A stretch of DNA of 64,000 bases, from contig JANFFA010000003.1 of assembly GCA_030848925.1 (NCBI GenBank), positions 310,001-374,000 on the forward strand, read 5' to 3'. How positions within the stretch are numbered: the stretch's first letter is position 1; each line of letters begins with the position of its first letter. This document shows positions 19,560 through 26,793 of the stretch, one piece after another. The notes beneath the pieces were generated by a model, which was given only the letters and a program-made list of their open reading frames with translations, had not been told where the DNA came from and searched no databases. Source of the stretch: Rhodalgimonas zhirmunskyi (lineage in GTDB: Bacteria; Pseudomonadota; Alphaproteobacteria; Rhodobacterales; Rhodobacteraceae). The translations under genes were made by a program, and so were the position numbers.

Positions 19560-20564
19560 ATGTCTGACGTGGTTTGGGTTGTCGCGGGTCTGGCCGGGCT
19601 TGTGACCGGGGGTGATCTTCTGGTGCGCGGCGCCGTCGCCCTTGCCCAGCGTCTGGGGGTCTCCCCCCTGATCATCGGCCTCACGCTGGTCGGTTTCGGC
19701 ACCTCGACGCCCGAACTCGTGGCCAGCCTTCAGGCCGCTCTCGCCGGCTCTCCCGGCCTTGCCATCGGCAACGTCGTGGGCAGCAATATCGGCAATATCC
19801 TTCTCATCCTCGGCCTCGCCGCGCTGCTCAGCCCGATCAGGGTCGATCCAGCCGCGCTGCGCCGCGATGGCGCCGTCATGGCCCTGGCCGCGCTGATCTG
19901 CACATGGGCAATCCTCGAAGGCACGCTAGGACGTGCCACCGGGGCGGGGTTTTTGGGCCTGCTGGCGCTTTACCTCGTGTTGACTGTCATGATCGAACGC
20001 CGCTCCATGAGCGCCGCCGCCGCCCTCTACCGGGCCGAGGCCGACCTGGTGACACCCGCTGAACCCAGCGCGTCTTCCGTCCTGAAAACTGGCCCAAAAT
20101 CTGGCCCAAATACCGGCCTCCTGCGCCCCGTGCTCACCGTATTGGCCGGGCTGGTCCTCACCATCCTCGCCGCGCGGGCGCTGGTCACGGGCGCGATCGG
20201 TCTGGCCGCCACCGCAGGTGTGTCGGAAACCGCCATCGGCCTGACCGTCGTGGCCTTGGGCACCTCCCTGCCCGAACTCGTCACCTCGCTCGTGGCCGTG
20301 CGCCGCGGTCAGGGCGACGTCGCCTTCGGCAATATCGTCGGCAGCAACATCTTCAACGTGCTGGGCATACTCGGCACCACGGCGATGGTCCTGCCGCTCG
20401 AAGTGCCCGCACAGGTCGCGTCCTTCGACATATGGGTCATGCTGGCCGCAACGCTGGCACTCGCCGTTTTCGCCGCCACCGGTCAGCGCATCGACCGACG
20501 CGAAGGCGCGGTGCTCGTCACCGCCTATGGCGGCTACCTCGCCACCCTCGCACTCACGGCCTGA
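19560..20564 (+). CDS. calcium/sodium antiporter (YrbG family, CaCA superfamily)
   Basis: This 334-residue inner-membrane exchanger has about ten hydrophobic helices. Both alpha repeats with ion ligands are present: GTSTPELVASLQ with GNVVGSNIGN, and GTSLPELVTSLV with GNIVGSNIFN. A soluble loop rich in Pro/Ser at residues about 158-182 joins the halves. It is predicted to exchange Ca2+ or other cations for Na+ or H+. A ribosome site GGGGGG precedes the ATG. It is convergent with the MauG-type gene. Confidence 0.92.
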   Translation: MSDVVWVVAGLAGLVTGGDLLVRGAVALAQRLGVSPLIIGLTLVGFGTSTPELVASLQAALAGSPGLAIGNVVGSNIGNILLILGLAALLSPIRVDPAALRRDGAVMALAALICTWAILEGTLGRATGAGFLGLLALYLVLTVMIERRSMSAAAALYRAEADLVTPAEPSASSVLKTGPKSGPNTGLLRPVLTVLAGLVLTILAARALVTGAIGLAATAGVSETAIGLTVVALGTSLPELVTSLVAVRRGQGDVAFGNIVGSNIFNVLGILGTTAMVLPLEVPAQVASFDIWVMLAATLALAVFAATGQRIDRREGAVLVTAYGGYLATLALTA

Positions 20565-20586
20565 CCCGCCGGACCCTCAGCAAAAT

Positions 20587-20616
20587 AAAAAAGGCGCGCC
20601 TCTCTCAAGGCGCGCC
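20587..20616 (-). terminator. terminator of the MauG/CcpA peroxidase gene
   Basis: On the minus strand two copies of the self-complementary octamer GGCGCGCC form an 8-bp stem with an 8-base loop, followed by TTTTTTATTTTG. Confidence 0.9.
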
Positions 20617-20679
20617 AATTCAAAAAACCAAAGGGCGCCCCCGGCCAATACAAACGTACGGCCCGGGGCATATCTTGTC

Positions 20680-21723
20680 TTACTTCACTTCGCCGGTCGG
20701 GCGCGGTGTGTTTGCCGTTTCAGCAGGCAGCACCGGATAGACGACCGGGTCCAGCTTGCCGGTGAGCGAGCCGAGGAACGCGACGATCTGATCGGCTTCC
20801 TCGTCCGTGATATCCTCACCCAGTTGGCTTTCACCCATGATCTGAACCGCAACCTTCAGGTCCCAAACAAGGCCCGAATGGAAATAGGGCGCAGTCTGGT
20901 CGATGTTGCGCAGCGGCGCGGCGCGGAACACGTATTCGTCATCCGCGGTCTCGGTCACGGCAAAACGGCCCTTGTCGCCCGCAGGCAGGATGTCGGCGCC
21001 CGGCTTCTCGATCAGGCCGAACGGATAGTAGCCGTTACCGCCAAGGTTCACGCCGTTGTGGCAAGAGGCACAGCCCTTGTCCATGAACAGCTGCAAGCCA
21101 GCCTTCTGCGCGTCGTTCAACGCGGCATCGTCACCGTTCAGCCATGCGTCAAACGGCGCAGGCGTCACCAGCGTGGCCTCATAGACCTCGATCGCCTTGG
21201 CAAAGTTGTCGAACGACACCGGCTCGGCCTCGCCCGGGAAGGACGCCTTGAACCACTCCACGTATTGCGGCATCGAATTCAGCGTCGCAACCACGTTGTC
21301 CGGCGTGTTGGCCATCTCGACACCGGCCTGAACCGGGCCTTTTGCCTGCGCCTTGAGGTCGTCTGCGCGCCCGTCCCAGAACTGGGCGATGTTGAACACG
21401 GCGTTCAACACGGTGGGCGAGTTGCGTGGGCCCTTCTGCCAGCCATGGCCAATTGAGGTCGGCATGTTGTCGTCGCCGCCGGTGGCAAGGTTGTGGCACG
21501 AGTTGCACGAGAACACGCCCGAAGCCGACATGCGCGGATCAAAGAACAGCGCTTTGCCGAGGTCGATCTTCACGTCCGAGATCGGGTTGTCGGCCTGCAT
21601 CGGAACAGTCGACGGAATCGGCTCGAACATTTCCTTCGCCTCATCGCGAAGCTCGTCCGCCACGGCGCCGGTCGCCATCGCCGCGGTGAGTGCAGTCGTC
21701 AGTAGATAACTTTGATACTTCAT
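20680..21723 (-). CDS. di-haem cytochrome c peroxidase (MauG/CcpA family)
   Basis: This 347-residue periplasmic protein has a Sec signal (cleavage near TGAVA-DE). Two haem c sites are present: CNSCH at residues 73-77 (peroxidatic side) and CASCH at 218-222 (electron-transfer side). The family motifs GPRNSPTVLNA and FRAAPLRNIDQTAPYFHSG are complete. Its likely job is reduction of hydrogen peroxide with electrons from cytochrome c, though MauG-like oxidation of a protein cannot be excluded. An FnrL-type box lies about 90 bp upstream and a strong terminator follows, so it is a one-gene unit likely induced at low oxygen. Confidence 0.95.
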   Translation of the reverse strand: MKYQSYLLTTALTAAMATGAVADELRDEAKEMFEPIPSTVPMQADNPISDVKIDLGKALFFDPRMSASGVFSCNSCHNLATGGDDNMPTSIGHGWQKGPRNSPTVLNAVFNIAQFWDGRADDLKAQAKGPVQAGVEMANTPDNVVATLNSMPQYVEWFKASFPGEAEPVSFDNFAKAIEVYEATLVTPAPFDAWLNGDDAALNDAQKAGLQLFMDKGCASCHNGVNLGGNGYYPFGLIEKPGADILPAGDKGRFAVTETADDEYVFRAAPLRNIDQTAPYFHSGLVWDLKVAVQIMGESQLGEDITDEEADQIVAFLGSLTGKLDPVVYPVLPAETANTPRPTGEVK

Positions 21724-21813
21724 GGGTTAAGGCCTCCCTCAGCCTTGCCTTGATCGGAACAGATCGCGCGTCCCCAGACGCTGTTTGTCTAACGAAGCCA
21801 TGCAGACAGGAAT

Positions 21814-21827
21814 ATGATTTAGATCAA
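21814..21827 (-). promoter_or_regulatory. FNR/FnrL-type binding site upstream of the peroxidase gene
   Basis: ATGAT-TTAG-ATCAA differs from the FNR consensus TTGAT-N4-ATCAA at one position and stands in an A/T-rich region 91 bp before the peroxidase ATG. Cytochrome c peroxidases are commonly activated by FNR-family regulators, so the placement makes sense. Confidence 0.7.
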
Positions 21828-21913
21828 TTCTAATTACCCTCCTGCGCAAATTACACTTTTGTCGCAGTAAGTTAACAAATTATGAATCTATTAAGTACCA
21901 AATTGCAAAATCA

Positions 21914-22189
21914 CTATTCTCTCAATGCCGGAAGTCCAACTCCCGTGCATTGGAAACCGCCATCCACCGCGATCACTTGCCCCGTAACATACGAGGCTTT
22001 CTGCGAGCACAGGAAACAGATGACCTTGGCCAACTCGCGCTCTGTGCCATAGCGGTTGAGGGGAATCGCATCGTGATAGGCGGCGATGATCTCGTTCGAA
22101 TGCACCGCCATCGAAAGCTTCGTCTTGACCGGCCCGGATCTAATACAACCGGTCCGCCCCCTCTCGGCCCATTCCGTAACCTGCCGCCG
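21914..22189 (-). pseudogene. C-terminal remnant of a short-chain dehydrogenase
   Basis: The minus strand translates as a classic SDR C-terminus: EWAERG, then CIRSGPVKTKLSMAVHSNE, PLNRYGTERELAKVICFLCS, and ASYVTGQVIAVDGGF near the end. The Rossmann GxxxGxG region and the catalytic YxxxK are absent. The frame is closed by TGA at 22190-22192 immediately upstream. What remains is about 90 codons, without a good start or ribosome site. It is flanked on its 5' side by hairpin/repeat sequence, suggesting that rearrangement removed the front of the gene. Confidence 0.7.
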
Positions 22190-22227
22190 TCATGCCTGCG
22201 TCCTGCTCCTGACAAACGGCGCGCATC

Positions 22228-22242
22228 GGGGGCTCTGCCCCC
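22228..22242. repeat. GC hairpin of the dispersed element type
   Basis: GGGGGC-tct-GCCCCC is a 6-bp perfect stem like those in the full elements, standing alone 80 bp from copy 2. Confidence 0.5.
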
Positions 22243-22257
22243 CCGGTCCAGAACGCC

Positions 22258-22326
22258 TTAGCATTTCGTCACCTTGCCCCAGAAATGTTCAGCAAGATGA
22301 AGAATCAGGCCGATCCAGTCCTTCAT
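22258..22326 (-). CDS. possible 22-residue amphipathic small protein
   Basis: An ATG at 22326 opens 22 codons reading MKDWIGLILHLAEHFW and then six polar residues, ending in TAA. GGGG lies 4-7 bases upstream of the ATG. The peptide alternates hydrophobic and polar positions as an amphipathic helix. The start codon falls inside dispersed element copy 2, so it may be a chance frame. It lies downstream of hemF on the same strand. Confidence 0.3.
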   Translation of the reverse strand: MKDWIGLILHLAEHFWGKVTKC

Positions 22327-22361
22327 CTGACCCCAAATATCCCCGCCGGAGGCTCCGCCCG
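22321..22361 (-). repeat. dispersed intergenic element, copy 2
   Basis: The minus strand reads GGCGGAGCCTCCGGCGGGG, then ATATTTGGGGTCAGATGAAG, matching the core of the other copies. It follows the hemF stop by about 30 bp in the same direction. Confidence 0.65.
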
Positions 22362-22389
22362 ACGCCACGCGCGCAGACGCCCGAAAATG

Positions 22390-23283
22390 TCAGACCCACT
22401 TCGCCATGGGCGGCAGGCTCATCAGCACCGCGTTGGCGTCATGCCCGGTTTCCAGCCCGAATTTCGTGCCCCGGTCATAGACGAGGTTATATTCGGCATA
22501 GAGCCCGCGATGCACAAGCTGCGCATCCTTGTCGGCCTCGCTCCACGGCGTATCGCGGCGCTTTTCCGTCACCGGCTGAAAGGCGGGCAAAAAGGCCCGG
22601 CCCACGTCCTGGATGAAGGCGAAATCCGCCTCCCAATCACCCGAATTGTGATCGTCCAGAAAAATCCCACCCACGCCGCGCGCCCGGTGGCGGTGCGGAA
22701 TATAGAAATACTCGTCCGCCCAGGCCTTGAAGCGCGGATAGAAATCCGCGTCATGGCGCTCACAATGCGCCTTCTGCACCGCGTGGAAATGCGCGGTATC
22801 CTCTTCGTATTCGATACAAGGGTTCAGGTCCGACCCACCGCCGAACCACCAGCCATGCGGCGTCCAGAACATCCGCGTGTTCATGTGCACGGCCGGGCAA
22901 TGCGGGTTCTGCATATGCGCGACAAGGCTGATCCCGCTCGCCCAGAAGCGCGGGTCGTCCTTCATCCCCGGCATACCCTTGCGCGCCATCATCGCGGCCT
23001 GCGCGCGATCGCCCAGCTTGCCATACACGGTCGAGATATTGACGCCGACCTTCTCGAACACGCGCCCGCCGCGCATGACCGACATCAGCCCGCCGCCGGC
23101 ATCCTCGCCGTCTCCTCCCTGCCGCCGGGTTTCACTCACCTCGAAACGCCCCGCCGGCTGGCTGGCAAGCGGCCCGCTTGTCTGGCTATCTTCCAGCCCC
23201 TCGAACGCCGCCACGATCTCATCGCGCAACTGTCTAAACCAAGCGCTGGCGCGTGCCTTCTCGTCGTGCATGTCGTCGCTCAT
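22390..23283 (-). CDS. hemF: oxygen-dependent coproporphyrinogen-III oxidase
   Basis: HemF uses O2 to oxidatively decarboxylate coproporphyrinogen III to protoporphyrinogen IX. The 297-residue protein carries the family stretches SLVAHMQNPHCPAVHMNTR, WWFGGGSDLNP, KAHCERHDADFYPRFKAWAD and GIFLDDHN. It starts with a charged MSDDMHDEKARASAWF typical of the cytosolic enzyme. As the aerobic isozyme it would be complemented by an anaerobic HemN elsewhere. It is followed on the same strand by dispersed element copy 2. Confidence 0.96.
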   Translation of the reverse strand: MSDDMHDEKARASAWFRQLRDEIVAAFEGLEDSQTSGPLASQPAGRFEVSETRRQGGDGEDAGGGLMSVMRGGRVFEKVGVNISTVYGKLGDRAQAAMMARKGMPGMKDDPRFWASGISLVAHMQNPHCPAVHMNTRMFWTPHGWWFGGGSDLNPCIEYEEDTAHFHAVQKAHCERHDADFYPRFKAWADEYFYIPHRHRARGVGGIFLDDHNSGDWEADFAFIQDVGRAFLPAFQPVTEKRRDTPWSEADKDAQLVHRGLYAEYNLVYDRGTKFGLETGHDANAVLMSLPPMAKWV

Positions 23284-23330
23284 CTCTCATCCCCGCGAAA
23301 TCTTGGTGCACCAGTCTTTAGGTGCCCGCT

Positions 23331-24131
23331 TTAGTGTGCCGGTGCCGACACCGGATCAAGCAGCGTGCGCCCGCCATCGACGCACAGAACCTGCCCCGTC
23401 ATAAAGCCCGATCCATCGCTGGCCAGAAACTGCACCGTCTCGGCCAGTTCGGTCGCGCTTGCGATCCGGCCCAGCGGCGTTCCCTTCTCGATCACGCTGC
23501 GGAAGTCCGGGTTTTCCTTCAGATGCTCTTTCATGCTCGCGCTCATCACCGACCCCATCGCCACGGCGTTCACCCGAATGCGCTTGCCCGCCAGCGCCAC
23601 GGCCAGTGACCGGGTCATCTGTTCCAGAGCCGCGTTCGAGATCGACAGCGCCATCAGGTCGGGATGCGCCCGGCTGGCAAGGATCGAGCTGAGGTTGATG
23701 ATCGACCCGGCCGGGCCACCCTCCTCTTGCTCGGCCTGCTTGATCATCCGCTTGGCCACGACCTGACTCAGCCTCAGCGCCGTCATCAGGTTCTGTTCGA
23801 TCAACGCCTCGACCGCGTCATCATCGGGGTTTAGGGGGTCCGAGCGCACCACCTGTCGGCTGGCATTGACCAACACATCAACCCGCTCGAACGCGTCCAG
23901 CGTGGCCGAAAGCAGGTTCGCCGTGGTTAGCTTCTGGCGCAAGTCACCCGCGAAATAGCGGATCTTCGAGCCTTCCTCGACTTCGCCCACCTCGCGCGCG
24001 AGGCCCTCTTCGTCCATATCCGCGAACATCACGTTCGCGCCCTTGTCGGCAAAATGCCGCGCGATGGCGAGGCCAACGCCATTGGCGGCCCCGGTCACGA
24101 TTGCGGTCTTACCCGAGATCGAAAGCGTCAT
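23331..24131 (-). CDS. SDR-family protein lacking the catalytic Tyr-Lys
   Basis: This 266-residue short-chain dehydrogenase fold protein keeps the cofactor motif TGAANGVG (residues 13-20), the NAS/NLSS strand with Ser149 and the C-terminal FMTGQVLCVDGG. Counting from Ser149, the expected catalytic Tyr and Lys are Leu162 and Asn166 (ALSISNAALEQ), so normal hydride-transfer chemistry is doubtful. AAGAGG precedes the ATG at 24131; nine codons upstream are disregarded. It is 47 bp upstream of hemF on the same strand. It may bind NAD(P) structurally or act as a regulator. Confidence 0.85.
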   Translation of the reverse strand: MTLSISGKTAIVTGAANGVGLAIARHFADKGANVMFADMDEEGLAREVGEVEEGSKIRYFAGDLRQKLTTANLLSATLDAFERVDVLVNASRQVVRSDPLNPDDDAVEALIEQNLMTALRLSQVVAKRMIKQAEQEEGGPAGSIINLSSILASRAHPDLMALSISNAALEQMTRSLAVALAGKRIRVNAVAMGSVMSASMKEHLKENPDFRSVIEKGTPLGRIASATELAETVQFLASDGSGFMTGQVLCVDGGRTLLDPVSAPAH

Positions 24132-24196
24132 GTATTGCCTCTTTGGATTGGTGGCCACAGCGGATCACGTTCGGTGAATCCGCGCCATGTTAAGCG

Positions 24197-25186
24197 TTAT
24201 CGCTTGGCTTTACGAGATGGCCGCGCGGCGCGAAAAATTTTGAACCGGGTGTCGCCGCCGATTTCCGTCACTTCGTGAAACTGCTCCGCCAGCGCCGCCT
24301 CATAGGGCAGGTGCCGGTTGGCGACCATCCACAAATGCCCTGCCGGCTTCAGCATCCCCGCCGCTGCCGCAATGAACCGCTGGCCCAATTCGGGCACACC
24401 GCGCCGGCCCTCGTGGAACGGCGGATTCATCACCACCCCGTCCAGTTTCGCCTCTGGGGCCCAGCGCGTCGCATCGGCCCAGTGAAACCGCACCCGCGGA
24501 TCGCTGACATTGCGCCGCGCGCACTCCAGCGCCACATGATCCGCTTCCACCAGATCAAGGCTCACAACTCCCTCGCGCGCCAAAACCGCCCGCGAAAGAA
24601 AGCCCCAGCCAGCGCCCAGATCGGCAAACGCCCCCTTCAGCGTGCCCGGCAACGCCGCAACCAGCGCGACCGAGGCCGGATCAGGCCCATCCGCCGAAAA
24701 CACGCCCGGCGCGGTCACGAAATCCCCTTCGATCTCGCGCAGCCCGCCGGCTTCGACCCAGTCGTCAAAGCCCCCGACCTGATCTCCGACATACATGACG
24801 AAACTCTTGCCATGCGCCTTGGAAAAAGCCGGGCCACAGTCGACCCGCGCGCGGCAGGCCTTGTAAAGACTGTCGACACCATCGTGCTTCTGCCCGTCCA
24901 CAAGCACCAAAGGCGCCAACCCGGCGGCGCGCGCCAGCATCGCTTGCGCCGCGCGTTTCGCGCGCGGCAGGAACACGACAACCGCATCGGCGCGCTCGGG
25001 CGCCTCAAGGCGCACATCAAAGCGCCGCGCCTGCAGGATGTCGTAGTCCGGCTTCTGGCCACAGACGTAAATCGCCCCCTCGGGCAGCGCGGCCAGATCG
25101 CTCTCGGCCCCCGCGCCCAGCACGACGATCACGCCCTCGGGCAAGGGCGCATCTTCAAGGAAGATGGACAAGCGCGATCCGCTCAT
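24197..25186 (-). CDS. class I SAM methyltransferase, RsmC-like (16S rRNA G1207)
   Basis: This 329-residue protein has a degenerate N-terminal methyltransferase-like half and a catalytic C-terminal half with the SAM loop FADLGAGWGFLS, acidic SLDLVEADHVAL and the target-guanine motif VMNPPFHEG. This two-domain plan is that of RsmC/RlmG enzymes that methylate exocyclic guanine N2. NPPF supports N-methylation. The ATG (MSGSRLSIF) is preferred to a GTG three codons earlier. The exact rRNA target is inference. Confidence 0.85.
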   Translation of the reverse strand: MSGSRLSIFLEDAPLPEGVIVVLGAGAESDLAALPEGAIYVCGQKPDYDILQARRFDVRLEAPERADAVVVFLPRAKRAAQAMLARAAGLAPLVLVDGQKHDGVDSLYKACRARVDCGPAFSKAHGKSFVMYVGDQVGGFDDWVEAGGLREIEGDFVTAPGVFSADGPDPASVALVAALPGTLKGAFADLGAGWGFLSRAVLAREGVVSLDLVEADHVALECARRNVSDPRVRFHWADATRWAPEAKLDGVVMNPPFHEGRRGVPELGQRFIAAAAGMLKPAGHLWMVANRHLPYEAALAEQFHEVTEIGGDTRFKIFRAARPSRKAKR

Positions 25187-25223
25187 GCGCGGCACAGGCC
25201 CCGAAACCCCAGTTCCATATGTT

Positions 25224-25592
25224 TCATTCTTTTTCCATCGTGCATTGCAGCGGGTGCTGGTGCTGGCGCGCCAGATCCATCACCTGTGCCACCTTGGTTT
25301 CGGCGATTTCGTGGGAAAACACGCCAACAACGGCAAGCCCCTTCTTGTGCACGGTCAACATGATCTCGAAGGCCTGCGCATGGTTGAGAGCAAAGAACCG
25401 TTCCAGCACATGCACGACGAATTCCATCGGCGTGTAATCGTCATTCAGCAGCATGACCTTGTACAGCGGCGGGCGCTTCGTCTTGGGCTTGGTTTCCACC
25501 ACAACGGATGTATCACCGTCATCACCCTCAGCGGCGATAACAGGGGTCCAAACTCCGCTCATCTGCACCCGTTTCAGGGTCCGGTCAGCCAT
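25224..25592 (-). CDS. clpS: ATP-dependent Clp protease adaptor ClpS
   Basis: This 122-residue adaptor delivers N-degron substrates to ClpAP. The core [24 protein letters not shown] with the substrate-pocket Asn-Asp-Asp is intact, as are the [12 protein letters not shown] strand and the C-terminal helix. A roughly 35-residue flexible N-terminal extension is needed for ClpA action. clpA is not adjacent. It is divergent from the HAD gene, sharing a 97-bp promoter region. Confidence 0.95.
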   Translation of the reverse strand: MADRTLKRVQMSGVWTPVIAAEGDDGDTSVVVETKPKTKRPPLYKVMLLNDDYTPMEFVVHVLERFFALNHAQAFEIMLTVHKKGLAVVGVFSHEIAETKVAQVMDLARQHQHPLQCTMEKE

Positions 25593-25689
25593 GGCTTTGC
25601 ACGTCTCGAATTCTATTTCACTGCTAGGAACGATCTATATAACCTATATCACCGGCGAGAAAAGAGGCCGTGCAAGCACGAGGCCGCCA

Positions 25690-26391
25690 ATGACGCGAAA
25701 ATTGACCACGATCGGCTTCGATGCCGACGATACGCTCTGGCACAACGAGCGTTTCTTTCAAATCACGCAAGAGCGATTCGCAGGGCTCTTGGCCGACTAC
25801 GCCGATCCCGAACACCTGTCCGAACGCCTGCTCGCGGCCGAGCGGCGCAACCTCGGGCACTATGGCTTCGGCATCAAGGGCTTCATGCTCTCGATGATCG
25901 AAACCGCCCTCGAAGTGACCTCGGATCGCGTGCCCGGCGCGGTCATCCACGAGATCATCACCGCCGGTCAGGACATGCTGCGCCACCCGATAGACCTTCT
26001 GCCCCACGCCCGCGAGGTGATCGAGGCACTCGCCCCCGACTACACCCTCGTCCTGATCACCAAGGGCGATCTGCTGGATCAGGAACGCAAACTGGCCCAA
26101 TCCGGGCTGGGCGAAATGTTCGACGCGGTCGAAATCGTCTCGGAAAAGGTAATGCAGACCTACCACGCCGCCTTCACCCGCCACGGCGAAGGGCCGACAC
26201 ATGCGATGATGGTCGGCAATTCGATGAAATCAGACGTGCTGCCCGCGATCGAGGCCGGAAGCTGGGGCGTTCACGTCCCCCACGGGCTGGAATGGGAACT
26301 GGAAAAAGCCGCCCCGCCCCAAGGTGCTGCACGCTTCGCCGAACTCATGGACCTTGGTGAATTGCCCGGCCTCGTCGAAGCCATTTCCTGA
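25690..26391 (+). CDS. HAD-family hydrolase
   Basis: This 233-residue phosphatase-like protein has motif I GFDADDTLW (nucleophile and acid Asp), motif II LVLITKGD and motif IV VGNSMKSD. There is a helical cap of about 80 residues between motifs I and II (type C1). It resembles YjjG-like nucleotidases in size, but the substrate is unknown. The start at MTRKLTTIGFD is preceded by a weak site, and the longer upstream frame overlaps divergent clpS. Confidence 0.88.
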   Translation: MTRKLTTIGFDADDTLWHNERFFQITQERFAGLLADYADPEHLSERLLAAERRNLGHYGFGIKGFMLSMIETALEVTSDRVPGAVIHEIITAGQDMLRHPIDLLPHAREVIEALAPDYTLVLITKGDLLDQERKLAQSGLGEMFDAVEIVSEKVMQTYHAAFTRHGEGPTHAMMVGNSMKSDVLPAIEAGSWGVHVPHGLEWELEKAAPPQGAARFAELMDLGELPGLVEAIS

Positions 26392-26408
26392 TCATCCCGC
26401 AAGAAAAG

Positions 26409-26439
26409 GGGTTGCGCCCCGCTAACGCGCGTCGCCCGG
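26409..26439 (+). repeat. second dispersed repeat, copy A
   Basis: Beginning GGGTTGCGCCCCGCTAACG and ending CGCCCGG, this matches 46496-46526 with two small gaps and a few substitutions. Both copies precede a TATTTTT-core element by roughly 35-215 bp. Confidence 0.55.
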
Positions 26440-26653
26440 TGGCCTCGCTGCGCTCGGCAGCCAAACGGCAGGACGCGTTTCACTCGGTGGGGCGAAAGAA
26501 AGGACGCGCTGCGCTCGACGGTGAAGGCCAAAAACGCCGCGCGTCGCTCGGCCCACATCAAGGAAATCCCCGCTCCGCGCGCCATCACCCGCAGCCCGGC
26601 CTAACCCCGCCGCCCCGCAACCAAACCCCAAGGTCCAATTCCGAAGACCCCCA

Positions 26654-26692
26654 CCTCTTTCTTGGCCAAAAATACCCCTGCCCACCGCCCGG
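26654..26692 (-). repeat. dispersed intergenic element, copy 3
   Basis: The minus strand reads GGGCAGGGGTATTTTTGGCC then AAGAAAGAGG, the same core as the copy at 43856. It follows the FAD oxidoreductase gene by about 100 bp in the same direction. Confidence 0.65.
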
Positions 26693-26793
26693 CAGTTGGC
26701 TTCACCGCCAAGAGGGGGCCCCGACAACAGCCCCACAAGGCCCGGCTGGAATAATGGCCCCCCAACCAACACCACACGCCACGCCGTATCCGC

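Larger units (their letters stand above)
26392..26793. other. 402-bp gene-free stretch with repeats
   Basis: No believable gene is seen; the open frames here are low-complexity Arg/Gly/Pro. The stretch holds two dispersed repeats (26409-26439 and 26654-26692). The G+C-rich remainder contains several CGCTGCGCTCG-like runs. It separates the HAD gene from the downstream end of the purine operon. Confidence 0.6.

Noticed and set aside
26422-26775. 117-codon minus-strand frame in the gene-free stretch
   Set aside because: Low-complexity Gly/Arg/Pro product, no ribosome site, and it runs through two dispersed repeats.
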